64,000 bases of DNA from JADKAV01 sp963732355 (GCA_963732355.1 CAVSZD010000011.1:434001-498000); one strand, 5' to 3'. Shown: positions 33,279 to 42,187, counted from the first letter of the stretch. Notes: generated by a model from the letters alone, not told the origin. Numbers and translations: made by a program.

Positions 33279-34208
33279 CTACTCCTGCAGGGTGTCGAGA
33301 CGCTCGAGGATCACACCCTCGCGCAACGCCCACGGGCAGATCGTCAATTCCTCGACCCCGAATATGTCCATCACTGCCTGAGCCACGACAGCACCGGCTA
33401 CCAACTGCGCAGCCCGACCGGTGGAGACCCCAGGCAGTTGCGCGCGCTTGGCGGCTTCCATCTTGGCCAGTTTCGGCAACCACTCGGCAAGGCCTTCCCG
33501 ATCCAGGGAACGTCGCACGTAGAGCCCCTCGGCGCTGGAAGGAGCACCGGTGATGCGCGCCAACTGTTTGAAGGTCTTACTCGTGGCCACCGACAGTTCG
33601 GGGACTCCAAAGCGGGTCAAGCGACCCACCACATCGGCGACCTCCGCCCGGACGTGTCTGCGCAGTTCCTTCAACTGGGAGGCCTTGGGCGGATCGTCGG
33701 ACAGCCATGCCCGGGTCAACCGCCCGGCGCCCAGGGGAAGCGAAAGTGCGACGTCGGGGTCCTCGTCGGCACCGCTGGCCATCTCCAGGGAGCCGCCGCC
33801 GATGTCGACGACCAGCAACCGGCCGCTGGACCATCCGAACCAGCGACGGACGGCCAAGAACGTGACACGCGATTCGCGCTCCCCGCTCATGAGGTCGACA
33901 TCGACATCCGTACGGCGCTTCACTTCCTCGAGGACTTCTGTGCCGTTGGGCGCCTCCCTGATGGCACTGGTCGCGAACGCCATGATGTCGGTGACTCCGA
34001 CGTCCTCAGCTGTTTGCAGGGCCCGCTCGATGAACGTGACCAAGGCGTCGGTGGCGGCACCATCGATCGACCCGTCCGGCAGCAGGTGCTCGGCCAGGCG
34101 CAGTTCGACCTTGTGCGACAGCGCAGGCACCGGGGCGGCGCCATGGTGGGCGTCCACGACCAGCAGGTGCGCGGTGTTCGAACCGATGTCCAGCACGCCT
34201 AGTCGCAT
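33279..34208 (-). CDS. ppx: Ppx/GppA-family exopolyphosphatase
   Basis: A 309-residue ASKHA-fold phosphatase that removes terminal phosphate from polyphosphate or pppGpp. Phosphate-loop 1 is LGVLDIGSNTAHLLVVD; conserved ATSAIREA and the second loop LLVVDIGGGSLEM follow; the C-terminal region ends PWALREGVILE. Short single-core form, like mycobacterial Ppx1 (Rv0496 by memory). The ATG at 34208 has TACGCT 6 nt upstream, so the mRNA is probably leaderless and divergent from the next gene. Confidence 0.93.
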   Translation of the reverse strand: MRLGVLDIGSNTAHLLVVDAHHGAAPVPALSHKVELRLAEHLLPDGSIDGAATDALVTFIERALQTAEDVGVTDIMAFATSAIREAPNGTEVLEEVKRRTDVDVDLMSGERESRVTFLAVRRWFGWSSGRLLVVDIGGGSLEMASGADEDPDVALSLPLGAGRLTRAWLSDDPPKASQLKELRRHVRAEVADVVGRLTRFGVPELSVATSKTFKQLARITGAPSSAEGLYVRRSLDREGLAEWLPKLAKMEAAKRAQLPGVSTGRAAQLVAGAVVAQAVMDIFGVEELTICPWALREGVILERLDTLQE

Positions 34209-34214
34209 TCTTCA

Positions 34215-34220
34215 AGCGTA
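34215..34220 (-). promoter_or_regulatory. -10 hexamer, leaderless promoter of ppx
   Basis: TACGCT on the minus strand, 6 nt before the ppx ATG; 7 bp separate it from the opposing -10 at 34228. Confidence 0.6.
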
Positions 34221-34227
34221 TGCCTCG

Positions 34228-34233
34228 TAGTCT
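34228..34233 (+). promoter_or_regulatory. -10 hexamer, leaderless promoter of the Cys-rich gene
   Basis: TAGTCT, 6 nt before the GTG at 34240. Back-to-back with the ppx -10, so the two promoters overlap. Confidence 0.6.
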
Positions 34234-34239
34234 GGGCCG

Positions 34240-34992
34240 GTGCCCGAGGTTTCCCTGGACTTCCCCCGCGACTGGTTCGAGTTCCCAGACCCAGCCGACC
34301 CCGAGAAGTTGTTCCGATGCGATCTCACCTGGTTGACCAGTCGATGGACGTGCATCTTCGGCCGAGGCTGCGGCGGAATCTCCGCGCACATGCCCGATGG
34401 GGGTTGCTGCACCCTCGGAGCCCATTTCAGCGACAAGGACGACCGTCGACGCGTGGAGAAGTGGGCCGAGAAGCTCACCGACGCCGACTGGCAGTACCGC
34501 GACGTCGCCGCACGAAAGGGTTTTGTGATGAAGGACCCCGAGGGCAGCAAGCAGACCCGGGTCGTCGATGGTGCCTGCATCTTCTTGAACCGCCCGGAAT
34601 TCGAGGGCCCGACCGGATGCGCGTTGCACGCGCTGGCCGTGCGCGAAGGTGTTTCCCCGGTGCAGTCCAAGCCCGACGTCTGCTGGCAACTACCCATCCG
34701 GCGCACCTTCGACCATGTGGAACGCCCCGACGGCACCACGGTCCTGGTCGTGGGGATCGGTGAGTACGACCGTCGCGGTTGGGGCCCGGGTGGGCACGAC
34801 CTGAACTGGTACTGCTCCTCGAACACCGAGGCCCACGTAGCGCCCGAGCCCGTCTACGTCACGGAGCGCGACGGGCTGGTCGAGATGATGGGGCGCGCAG
34901 CCTACGACGTCCTGGTACAGGCGTGTGAGTTGCGCGAACGCAATCGGAGAAAGGGCACCGACGTCGCCCGTCACCCGGCAGACCCGCCCTGA
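34240..34992 (+). CDS. Conserved actinobacterial Cys-rich protein (Rv0495c-like)
   Basis: A 250-residue soluble protein with several spaced cysteines: DLTWLTSRWTCIFGRGCGG near 28-46, GGCCTLGAH, GACIFLN, TGCALHALA, and DVCWQLP. The pattern resembles the YkgJ/DUF3109-type families with a possible metal or Fe-S site. In mycobacteria the orthologue (Rv0495c by memory) also lies divergent to ppx1. No function is known to me; conserved pairing with Ppx suggests a link to phosphate or stress physiology, as inference. GTG start supported by the leaderless -10. Confidence 0.85.
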   Translation: MPEVSLDFPRDWFEFPDPADPEKLFRCDLTWLTSRWTCIFGRGCGGISAHMPDGGCCTLGAHFSDKDDRRRVEKWAEKLTDADWQYRDVAARKGFVMKDPEGSKQTRVVDGACIFLNRPEFEGPTGCALHALAVREGVSPVQSKPDVCWQLPIRRTFDHVERPDGTTVLVVGIGEYDRRGWGPGGHDLNWYCSSNTEAHVAPEPVYVTERDGLVEMMGRAAYDVLVQACELRERNRRKGTDVARHPADPP

Positions 34993-35028
34993 GGTGTGGC
35001 GTCGGCGGGCGGCGGGGCCCTGCCCACC

Positions 35029-35141
35029 CGCACCCGTCCTGGTCACCCCCGCATCCGTCCTGGCCACCCCCGCACCCGTCCTGGCCACCGCATCCGTCCG
35101 GTCACCGCCGCATCCGTCCTGGTCACCCCCGCATCCGTCCT
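35029..35141 (+). repeat. Degenerate 21-bp tandem repeat
   Basis: Five to six units of about 21 bp, consensus GTCCTGGTCACCCCCGCATCC, with drift (GGCCACC, CCGCATCC variants). The array ends exactly where family B copy 3 begins (TCCTGGTTAGAGG), and the prefix GTCCTGGTTAGAGG also stands before copies 2 and 6. Confidence 0.8.
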
Positions 35142-35210
35142 GGTTAGAGGTTGTGCTGTTCGTTAGCGTTTCAACGCGTGGATTCGCTAACGCGGACCAC
35201 AACCTCTAAC
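35142..35210. repeat. Family B nested palindrome, copy 3
   Basis: Outer arms GTTAGAGGTTGTG and CACAACCTCTAAC. The centre reads AACGCGTGGATTCG, the reverse complement of the centre of copies 1 and 2, so the core is inverted relative to the arms. Confidence 0.88.
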
Positions 35211-35301
35211 CAACGCGCCTCGCCGACCGCAACCAACGCGCCTCGCCGACGGTTATCCCCAGAGTCCCGCGCGCCAAACCGCTCGTGTCGCACCCCGCGC
35301 C

Positions 35302-35307
35302 TAGTGT
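35302..35307 (+). promoter_or_regulatory. -10 hexamer, leaderless promoter of radA
   Basis: TAGTGT, 7 nt before the GTG at 35315; it decides that GTG over the upstream in-frame GTG at 35285. Confidence 0.55.
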
Positions 35308-35314
35308 TGCCGAC

Positions 35315-36742
35315 GTGCCCAAGTCAGAGTTCCAATGCAGCGCCTGCGGCAACCGCACGCCCAAGTGGATGGGTAAGTGCCCATCTTGCGATGAGTTCGC
35401 GACTCTGACCGAGAGCGTCAGCCAGAGTCGGCCGAAGGCCGGTTCCAAGACCCGCGGTCCGGCCGGAGCACCCAACCGTTCCGCACGTCCCGTGGTGGAC
35501 CTGCGCGGGGAGCATCACCGTCGGCTAAGCACCGGCGTCGGCGAGTTCGACCGGGTTCTGGGCGGCGGGCTGGTGTCCGGGCAGGTGGTTCTGGTGGCGG
35601 GCGAACCCGGTGTCGGGAAGTCCACGCTGTTGCTGGATGTGGGGCACCGCTTCGCACAGGTCAACGGCACAGTCCTTTACGTCTCCGGCGAGGAGTCCGC
35701 CGAGCAGATCGCCTTGCGGGCTCAACGAATCGGCGCACTCCACCAGAACCTGCTGATCGCCGACGAGACCGAACTGGAACAACTGCTGGCTCATCTGGCT
35801 GAGGTCAAACCGGCCCTTCTGATCGTTGACTCGGTGCAGACGATCGCCACCTCGTCGATCGACTCCCGCGCAGGCGGCGTCGCCCAGGTTCACGAGGTCA
35901 CTCAGGTGATCACGCAGTGGGCCAAGAGCCGCAACCTACCGACCCTGCTGGTCGGCCAGTCGACGCGTGAGAATTCCGTAGCCGGTCCGAGGGCGCTTGA
36001 GCATCTGGTCGACACCGTCGTGACGTTCGAGGGCGACCGGACCTCGGCGCTGCGAATGCTGAGATCGGTGAAGAACAGGTTCGGGCCGACCGACGAGGTG
36101 GCCTGCTTCGAGCACGATGAGGACGGCCTACGAGAGGTCGCCGACCCGTCCTTCTTGTTCCGGAAGGTCCGCGAACAACCCGTGCCGGGGTCGTGTCTGA
36201 CAGTCACGCTCGAAGGACGTCGCCCGATGTTGGCTGAGATCCAGGCACTGGTGGCGCCAACGGCCGCGCCTGCGCCCCGACGATCGGCTACCGGTCTGGA
36301 ACTCAACCGGACAACGATGCTGGTCACCGTGACCGAGAAGGCCGGAAGGCTGTCGCTGAGCAACCGTGACGTTTACGCGGCAACCGTGGGGGGCGCACGG
36401 CTGAGTGATCCGGGCGCGGACCTCGCAGTGTGTCTGGCCGTGGCCTCCGCCCGCCTTGACACGCCGCTGTGGCCGGACACTGTGGCGATCGGCGAGGTCA
36501 CGCTGTCCGGTGATCTGCGGGTTGTCCCGGGCTTGTCCAAGCGAGTGGCCGAGGCGGCCCGCCTGGGCTTCAGGACGGTGGTGATCCCGGCTGATGCCGG
36601 GGGCCATCCCGAGGTGGTGCGAGCAGCAGCGGGACTGGATGTGCTGCCGATCCACAGGCTGACGGACCTGCTGGACGTGATAGCGGCGACGCCCGGACGA
36701 GCCTCGCGAGCAGAACCGCAGCCGGTCAACGCGCCCTTCTGA
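35315..36742 (+). CDS. radA: DNA repair protein RadA
   Basis: A 475-residue RecA-like ATPase and helicase that processes recombination branches. N-terminal zinc finger CSACGNRTPKWMGKCPSC (four Cys), Walker A GEPGVGKSTLL, the RadA-specific KNRFG motif (RSVKNRFGPTDE), and a C-terminal Lon-protease-like domain (about 290-450). The start at GTG 35315 begins MPKSEFQCSACG, typical of the family. disA follows 44 bp downstream on the same strand, a pairing conserved in Gram-positives where DisA couples branch sensing to c-di-AMP synthesis. Confidence 0.96.
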   Translation: MPKSEFQCSACGNRTPKWMGKCPSCDEFATLTESVSQSRPKAGSKTRGPAGAPNRSARPVVDLRGEHHRRLSTGVGEFDRVLGGGLVSGQVVLVAGEPGVGKSTLLLDVGHRFAQVNGTVLYVSGEESAEQIALRAQRIGALHQNLLIADETELEQLLAHLAEVKPALLIVDSVQTIATSSIDSRAGGVAQVHEVTQVITQWAKSRNLPTLLVGQSTRENSVAGPRALEHLVDTVVTFEGDRTSALRMLRSVKNRFGPTDEVACFEHDEDGLREVADPSFLFRKVREQPVPGSCLTVTLEGRRPMLAEIQALVAPTAAPAPRRSATGLELNRTTMLVTVTEKAGRLSLSNRDVYAATVGGARLSDPGADLAVCLAVASARLDTPLWPDTVAIGEVTLSGDLRVVPGLSKRVAEAARLGFRTVVIPADAGGHPEVVRAAAGLDVLPIHRLTDLLDVIAATPGRASRAEPQPVNAPF

Positions 36743-36786
36743 TCCGGCAGGGGGATAATCACCTCAAAGCCGAAGAGGGAGTGTCC

Positions 36787-37848
36787 ATGGATCGAGTCGC
36801 CCCGATGCGCGCGGCTTTGTCCCAAGTTGCCCCCGGCACAGACTTGCGCGAAGGCCTCGAAAGGATCTTGAGGGGCCGCACAGGCGGTCTCATCGTTTTG
36901 GGCCACAACGAGGTCGTCGAGCAGATGTCTGGTGGCGGTTTCGGTATGGACGTGGAATTCACCTCCACCGGGCTACGGGAGTTGGCGAAGATGGATGGTG
37001 CGGTCATCTTGGACCGCAACGCCACGCGAATCGTGCGCGCAGCCGTGCAACTGATGCCCGATCCGAGCATCCCGACCCAGGAAACAGGAACCAGACATCG
37101 CACGGCCGAGCGGGTCGCGGTCCAGACCGGTTTCCCTGTGATCAGCGTGAGCAAGTCGATGGAGACGATCGCGCTGTACTTCGACGGGCAGCGCAAGGTG
37201 CTTGAGGACCCAACAGCGATCCTCGGGAAGGCCAATCAGGCTCTTGCCACCCTCGAGCGGTACCGGCAGCGCCTGGATGAGGTGAGTGCCACTCTCTCGG
37301 CCCTGGAGGTCGAAGACCTGGTGACCGTGCGCGATGTACTGCTCGTGACCCAGCGTCTGGAGATGGTACGCCGGATGTCCGCGGAGATCGACGACTACGT
37401 CGTGGAGCTCGGCGTTGAGGGCCGCCTCCTGGATCTGCAGCTCCAGGAGGTGGTCAGTGGGGTCTCGTCGGACCAGGTGCTGTTGCTGCAGGATTACCTG
37501 CCGGACGCCGACGACCATGCGGCAACAATCGCCGTGCTGGACGAGACAGCCGATTCCTCGCTGGTGGACCTGGCGGAACTGGCCGAACTCATGGGTATCG
37601 CCAGCGACAACGAGGGCCTGGACCAACCACTGAGTCCGCGCGGGTACAGACTTCTCGGCCGGGTGCCGCGTCTGCCCGACCCAGTTGTTCAACGCATGAT
37701 CGAGCACTTCGGCAGTCTGCAGAAGTTACTGGCTGCGTCGATCGACGATCTGCAGTCGGTGGACGGGGTCGGCGAGACCCGAGCGCGCAGCGTGCGTGAT
37801 GCGTTGTCCCGGTTGGCGGAGTCCTCGATCCTGGACCGCTACCAGTAG
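36787..37848 (+). CDS. disA: DNA integrity scanning protein DisA (diadenylate cyclase)
   Basis: Makes c-di-AMP from two ATP while scanning DNA for branches. The 353-residue protein has the DAC domain (about 1-145) with the catalytic DGA in MDGAVILD and RHR in GTRHRTAER, a helical linker, and a C-terminal HhH DNA-binding domain (GVGETRARSVRDAL). ATG at 36787 with GAAGAGGGAG upstream. Operon partner of radA. Confidence 0.97.
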   Translation: MDRVAPMRAALSQVAPGTDLREGLERILRGRTGGLIVLGHNEVVEQMSGGGFGMDVEFTSTGLRELAKMDGAVILDRNATRIVRAAVQLMPDPSIPTQETGTRHRTAERVAVQTGFPVISVSKSMETIALYFDGQRKVLEDPTAILGKANQALATLERYRQRLDEVSATLSALEVEDLVTVRDVLLVTQRLEMVRRMSAEIDDYVVELGVEGRLLDLQLQEVVSGVSSDQVLLLQDYLPDADDHAATIAVLDETADSSLVDLAELAELMGIASDNEGLDQPLSPRGYRLLGRVPRLPDPVVQRMIEHFGSLQKLLAASIDDLQSVDGVGETRARSVRDALSRLAESSILDRYQ

Positions 37849-37849
37849 G

Positions 37850-38464
37850 TCAGCTCAGGCTGAAGCTCAAGGCAGTGCTGGGGACCTCACCGTTGGTCGC
37901 CTCAACCTGGTAGGCACCAGCCTGAGCAGCGGTCGGGTTGGCGCAGCCGTTGGCCGTCACCGTGCTGTCCCAAGTGCCCTTGACCGCGAAGGCCTCACCG
38001 GCGGGGATCTCCTCGACCTGCGACTCCCCCGGCTCGGTGCATGCGTCTGAGGACCACACGTCGAAGCCGCCGGACTTGACGGTGAATGTGTTGGCCGCAG
38101 GTCCCACATCTCGCGCACAAGGAGCGGCACCGAGGTTGCTGATCTTCATCACGAACTCGACCGGGCTGCCCACAGGGTAGCTCTGCTGGGTCATGGAGAC
38201 GGTCACAGCCACGTCGTCGTCCAGGCATGCGGCGCCGGAAACCGCCGGCGATGGCGACCCAGAGGGTGACGCCGAGGTCGTCGGCGAAAGAGTCGGAAGG
38301 GGCGAGGGACTGGCACTGGCCGACGTCGGCGCCGAGGATCCGCCTGGGGAAATCAGCCACCACACCAGCGCCAGAACCACCAGGACACCCAGAATCACAA
38401 TGATCCGGCGGCGCCAGTAAACGCTGGCCGGCTCCGGGCCCACGGGATTCAACAACGAACTCAT
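37850..38464 (-). CDS. Membrane-anchored extracytoplasmic protein (Rv3587c-like position)
   Basis: A 204-residue protein with a short cytosolic N-terminus, one membrane helix (RRIIVILGVLVVLALVWWL, about 19-37), a Ser/Pro/Thr-rich linker (about 40-72), and an extracytoplasmic domain with four cysteines (AACLDDD, APCARD, DACTEP, NGCANP) that may form two disulfides. The fold looks like an immunoglobulin-type beta domain. Mycobacteria have a membrane protein next to disA in the same order (Rv3587c by memory). Function unknown. ATG at 38464 has TACCGT 7 nt upstream. Confidence 0.75.
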   Translation of the reverse strand: MSSLLNPVGPEPASVYWRRRIIVILGVLVVLALVWWLISPGGSSAPTSASASPSPLPTLSPTTSASPSGSPSPAVSGAACLDDDVAVTVSMTQQSYPVGSPVEFVMKISNLGAAPCARDVGPAANTFTVKSGGFDVWSSDACTEPGESQVEEIPAGEAFAVKGTWDSTVTANGCANPTAAQAGAYQVEATNGEVPSTALSFSLS

Positions 38465-38471
38465 GACAGCC

Positions 38472-38477
38472 ACGGTA
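38472..38477 (-). promoter_or_regulatory. -10 hexamer, leaderless promoter of the membrane protein gene
   Basis: TACCGT on the minus strand, 7 nt before the ATG at 38464. Confidence 0.5.
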
Positions 38478-38544
38478 AGCGGCGGCGCCCAAGGCTCCAC
38501 CGGGCGGGGGTGGCCCGTTTGCCCGGATAGGCATAGAGGCGAGA

Positions 38545-39372
38545 ATGGCGCGGATGGCACATGTCGATCGGGTCGTGACGCAGTGGTTCGGCGAGCACCG
38601 CAGGGATCTGCCGTGGCGTTCGACCGACCCGTGGGGTGTGTACGTCAGCGAGATCATGCTCCAGCAGACACCGGTTTCGCGTGTCCTGCCCGCATGGAGT
38701 TCCTGGCGGTTGCGCTGGCCGACCCCAACATCGCTGGCCGACGACTCCGTCGGGGAAGCCATCCGAGCTTGGGGCCGGCTCGGCTACCCGCGACGAGCCA
38801 AGCGCATGCACGAGGCCGCGATCATCATGCGCGACCACCATCAGGGGCGAGTCCCCGACACTGAGGCTGCACTGCGCGAACTCCCGGGGGTGGGCGAATA
38901 CACCGCCGCGGCGGTGGCGGCCTTCGCCTACGGTCATGCGTCCGTAGTGGTCGATGTGAACGTGCGAAGGTTCCTGGTGCGACTGTTCACCGGCTCCGAT
39001 CCGGCGCCGTCCTTCAGCGCCGCAGAACGAGCCCTCGCCGAGCAGGTGCACGCTCGGCTGGAAGTCCCGGCCCCCTTGTGGGCGGCAGCGTCGATGGAGT
39101 TCGGGGCCCTGGTCTGCACCTCCCAAAGACCAAGCTGCAGCATGTGCCCCTTGGCCAATGACTGCGACTGGGTTCCCGGACCACGAACCACACGGACCCA
39201 GGCCTACGAAGGCACCGACCGGCAGGCGCGCGGGACGGTTCTTCAAACCCTGCGCAGCGGCCCCGCTGAGACGTTCGACTGGCCGGACCCGGACCAACTG
39301 CAGCGCGCCCTGGACGGCTTGCTCGCGGACGGTCTCGTCGTACGGGACGACTTGTGGTCGCTGCCGGACTAG
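38545..39372 (+). CDS. mutY: A/G-specific adenine glycosylase
   Basis: Removes adenine mispaired with 8-oxoguanine. The 275-residue protein has RDLPWRSTDPWGVYVSEIML, the QQTPVSRV motif, the helix-hairpin-helix LPGVGEYTAAAVAAFAYG with catalytic Asp in VDVNVRRFL, and the [4Fe-4S] cluster cysteines in CTSQRPSCSMCPLANDC. The C-terminal MutT-like 8-oxoG recognition domain of E. coli MutY is much reduced, as in many actinobacteria. Start at 38545 or the ATG three codons later; GAGGCGAGA precedes. Confidence 0.94.
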   Translation: MARMAHVDRVVTQWFGEHRRDLPWRSTDPWGVYVSEIMLQQTPVSRVLPAWSSWRLRWPTPTSLADDSVGEAIRAWGRLGYPRRAKRMHEAAIIMRDHHQGRVPDTEAALRELPGVGEYTAAAVAAFAYGHASVVVDVNVRRFLVRLFTGSDPAPSFSAAERALAEQVHARLEVPAPLWAAASMEFGALVCTSQRPSCSMCPLANDCDWVPGPRTTRTQAYEGTDRQARGTVLQTLRSGPAETFDWPDPDQLQRALDGLLADGLVVRDDLWSLPD

Positions 39373-39380
39373 GTGCCCGC

Positions 39381-39448
39381 GTTAGAGGTTGTGCTGTTCG
39401 TTAGCAAAACAACGCGTGGATTCGCTAACCAACAGCACAACCTCTAAC
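39381..39448. repeat. Family B nested palindrome, copy 4
   Basis: GTTAGAGGTTGTGCTGTTCG ... CAACAGCACAACCTCTAAC, with the AACGCGTGGATTCG core. It fills the gap between the convergent mutY and clpC genes. Confidence 0.9.
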
Positions 39449-39458
39449 CAGGAGGGGA

Positions 39459-41954
39459 TCAGCCTTCTGCGGCTTCGACCGGAGGCACGTCCGGGGCCGT
39501 GGCTGCAGTGGTGCCCTCGAAGGTGAACACCGCCTCGGCGCCCACCCCCTCAGCGTCCACGACTACGATCTGTCCGGGCCCGATCTCACCGAAGAGGATC
39601 TTCTCGCTCAAGGCATCCTCAATGTCGCGCTGGATCGTGCGACGCAAAGGCCGCGCACCCAGCACCGGGTCGTAGCCCCGGATCGCAAGCGCGTCCTTGG
39701 CCGGCTGGGTCAACTCGATGCCCATGTCCTTGTCCCGCAAGCGCTCGTCCAACTTGGCGATCATCAGGTCGACGATCTGGACGATCTCCTCGCGGGTCAA
39801 CTGGTGGAACACGATGATGTCGTCGATGCGGTTGAGGAACTCCGGGCGGAAGTGACTCTTCAGCTCGTCGTTGACCTTGGCCTTCATCCGCTCGTACGAG
39901 GTCTTCGTGTCGTCCTCGTTGGCGAACCCGAGGTTGATCCCACGCGCGATGTCGCGGGTACCCAGGTTCGTGGTCATGATGATCACGGTGTTCTTGAAGT
40001 CCACCACTCGGCCCTGCGAGTCGGTCAATCGACCGTCCTCGAGGATCTGCAACAAAGAGTTGAAGATGTCGGGGTGGGCCTTTTCGACCTCGTCGAAGAG
40101 CACCACCGAGAATGGCTTGCGCCGGACCTTCTCGGTCAACTGCCCGCCCTCGTCGTAACCGACGTAGCCGGGAGGTGACCCGAACAACCGGGAAACAGTG
40201 TGCTTCTCGGAGAACTCGCTCATGTCCAGGCTGATGAGGCTGTCCTCATCACCGAACAGGAACTCGGCCAGCGTCTTGGACAGCTCGGTCTTCCCGACAC
40301 CCGACGGCCCGGCGAAGATGAACGAACCACCCGGGCGCTTCGGGTCCTTCAACCCGGCCCGTGTGCGGCGAATCGCCTGCGACAGCGCGTGGATGGCCTG
40401 TTCTTGGCCGATCACCCGCTTGTGCAGTTCGTCCTCCATCTTGAGCAGGCGCTGCGACTCCTCCTCGGTGAGCTTGAAGATCGGGATGCCAGTAGCAGTG
40501 GCCAGCACCTCGGCGATGAGTTCCTCGTCGACCTGCGCGACAACATCCATGTCGCCGGCCTTCCACTGCCGTTCGCGTTCGACGCGCTCGGCCATGAGCT
40601 TCTTCTCGTTGTCCCGAAGTGACGCTGCCTTCTCGAAGTCCTGCGCGTCGATCGCGGACTCCTTCTCCCTGCGCACCCCGGCGATCCGCTCGTCGAGTTC
40701 GCGCAGATCCGGCGGGGCGGTCATGCGACGGATGCGCAGGCGCGAACCCGCCTCATCGATCAGGTCGATCGCCTTGTCCGGAAGGAACCGGTCGTTGATG
40801 TAACGGTCGGCCAGAGTCGCCGAAGCAACCAGCGCGCTGTCGGTGATCGTCACACGGTGGTGGTTCTCGTAGCGGTCGCGCAGACCCTTGAGGATCTCGA
40901 TCGTGTGGGCCAGCGTCGGCTCGCTCACCTGGATGGGCTGGAACCGGCGCTCGAGGGCCGCGTCCTTCTCGACGTACTTGCGGTACTCGTCAAGGGTCGT
41001 GGCACCGATGGTCTGCAGTTCGCCGCGGGCCAGCATCGGCTTCAGGATGCTCGCCGCGTCAATGGCACCTTCTGCGGCACCGGCACCCACTAACGTGTGC
41101 ATCTCGTCGATGAACAGGATGATGTCCCCGCGGGTACGGATCTCCTTGAGCACCTTCTTCAGGCGCTCCTCGAAGTCACCGCGGTAGCGACTGCCAGCGA
41201 CCAGCGCGCCGAGGTCGAGGGTGTAGAGCTGCTTGTCCTTGAGCGTCTCGGGCACCTCGTTGCGCACGATCATCTGAGCCAGGCCCTCGACCACCGCGGT
41301 CTTGCCGACGCCGGGCTCCCCGATCAGCACCGGGTTGTTCTTGGTGCGCCGCGAGAGCACCTGCATGACCCGCTCGATCTCCTTCTCGCGCCCGATGACC
41401 GGGTCGAGTTTGGCCTCTCTGGCGGCTTGGGTCAGGTTGCGGCCGAACTGGTCGAGCACCAGTGACGACGACGGCGTGCCCTCCTGCGGGCCACCGGCGG
41501 TGGCTGGCTCCTTGCCCTGGTAACCGGAAAGCAGCTGGATGACCTGCTGACGGACCTTGTTGAGGTCGGCGCCGAGTTTGACCAGCACCTGGGCCGCGAC
41601 CCCCTCACCCTCGCGGATCAGCCCGAGCAGGATGTGTTCGGTGCCGATGTAGTTGTGTCCGAGCTGCAGTGCCTCGCGCAGGGACAGCTCCAGGACCTTC
41701 TTCGCGCGTGGCGTGAAGGGGATGTGACCGCTCGGGGCCTGCTGACCCTGCCCGATCATCTCCTCGACCTGCTGGCGCACACCGTCGAGCGAGATGTTGA
41801 GGCTCTCAAGCGCCTTGGCAGCCACGCCCTCACCCTCGTGGATCAGACCCAGCAGGATGTGTTCGGTCCCGATGTAGTTGTGGTTGAGCATGCGCGCCTC
41901 TTCTTGCGCGAGCACGACCACTCGACGGGCCCGGTCGGTAAACCTCTCGAACAT
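39459..41954 (-). CDS. clpC: ATP-dependent Clp protease ATP-binding subunit ClpC
   Basis: An 831-residue HSP100 unfoldase that feeds proteins to ClpP. Two Clp_N repeats at the start (ARRVVVLAQEEARMLNHNYI; EHILLGLI twice), AAA module 1 with Walker A GEPGVGKTAV, a UVR-type middle region (EKESAIDAQDFEKAASLRD), AAA module 2 with Walker A GPSGVGKTEL, and a C-terminal D2-small domain. Length and layout match actinobacterial ClpC1. ATG with GGGAGC upstream. The tail after the D2 domain is acidic and Pro-rich. No ClgR- or CtsR-type operator was obvious in the 320 bp upstream. Confidence 0.97.
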   Translation of the reverse strand: MFERFTDRARRVVVLAQEEARMLNHNYIGTEHILLGLIHEGEGVAAKALESLNISLDGVRQQVEEMIGQGQQAPSGHIPFTPRAKKVLELSLREALQLGHNYIGTEHILLGLIREGEGVAAQVLVKLGADLNKVRQQVIQLLSGYQGKEPATAGGPQEGTPSSSLVLDQFGRNLTQAAREAKLDPVIGREKEIERVMQVLSRRTKNNPVLIGEPGVGKTAVVEGLAQMIVRNEVPETLKDKQLYTLDLGALVAGSRYRGDFEERLKKVLKEIRTRGDIILFIDEMHTLVGAGAAEGAIDAASILKPMLARGELQTIGATTLDEYRKYVEKDAALERRFQPIQVSEPTLAHTIEILKGLRDRYENHHRVTITDSALVASATLADRYINDRFLPDKAIDLIDEAGSRLRIRRMTAPPDLRELDERIAGVRREKESAIDAQDFEKAASLRDNEKKLMAERVERERQWKAGDMDVVAQVDEELIAEVLATATGIPIFKLTEEESQRLLKMEDELHKRVIGQEQAIHALSQAIRRTRAGLKDPKRPGGSFIFAGPSGVGKTELSKTLAEFLFGDEDSLISLDMSEFSEKHTVSRLFGSPPGYVGYDEGGQLTEKVRRKPFSVVLFDEVEKAHPDIFNSLLQILEDGRLTDSQGRVVDFKNTVIIMTTNLGTRDIARGINLGFANEDDTKTSYERMKAKVNDELKSHFRPEFLNRIDDIIVFHQLTREEIVQIVDLMIAKLDERLRDKDMGIELTQPAKDALAIRGYDPVLGARPLRRTIQRDIEDALSEKILFGEIGPGQIVVVDAEGVGAEAVFTFEGTTAATAPDVPPVEAAEG

Positions 41955-42128
41955 CCGTTAGCTCCCATCAGACGCTTGATTCATCACTCTAACCTTGACC
42001 TACGACAACGACGACCGGTCTTATGTGCTTCCCAACTTCGCCCTGGGTGAACGCCGACGGTCGTTGGGTGGGCGCACCGGGGCCACCGGCCGTTGGTTGA
42101 CGCTCGGGTAGTTGGGTGACGCTCAGGT

Positions 42129-42187
42129 AGTTGGTTGAGGTTCGTCGCGCGACAGAACGTCAACCAACTGCACGAACCCCACCCAAC
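42129..42187. repeat. Nested inverted repeat related to family B
   Basis: Outer arms GTTGGTTGAGGTTCG (42130-42144) and CGAACCCCACCCAAC (42173-42187, three mismatches); a perfect inner pair AGTTGGTTGA (42129-42138) and TCAACCAACT (42160-42169); and the palindrome TCGCGCGA at 42145-42152. The right side AACCAAC-TGCACGAACC parallels family B's AACCAAC-GCACAACC. It lies between the divergent clpC and GH63 genes; the rest of 41955-42261 holds related GTTGGTTGACGCTC fragments and no gene. Confidence 0.7.
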
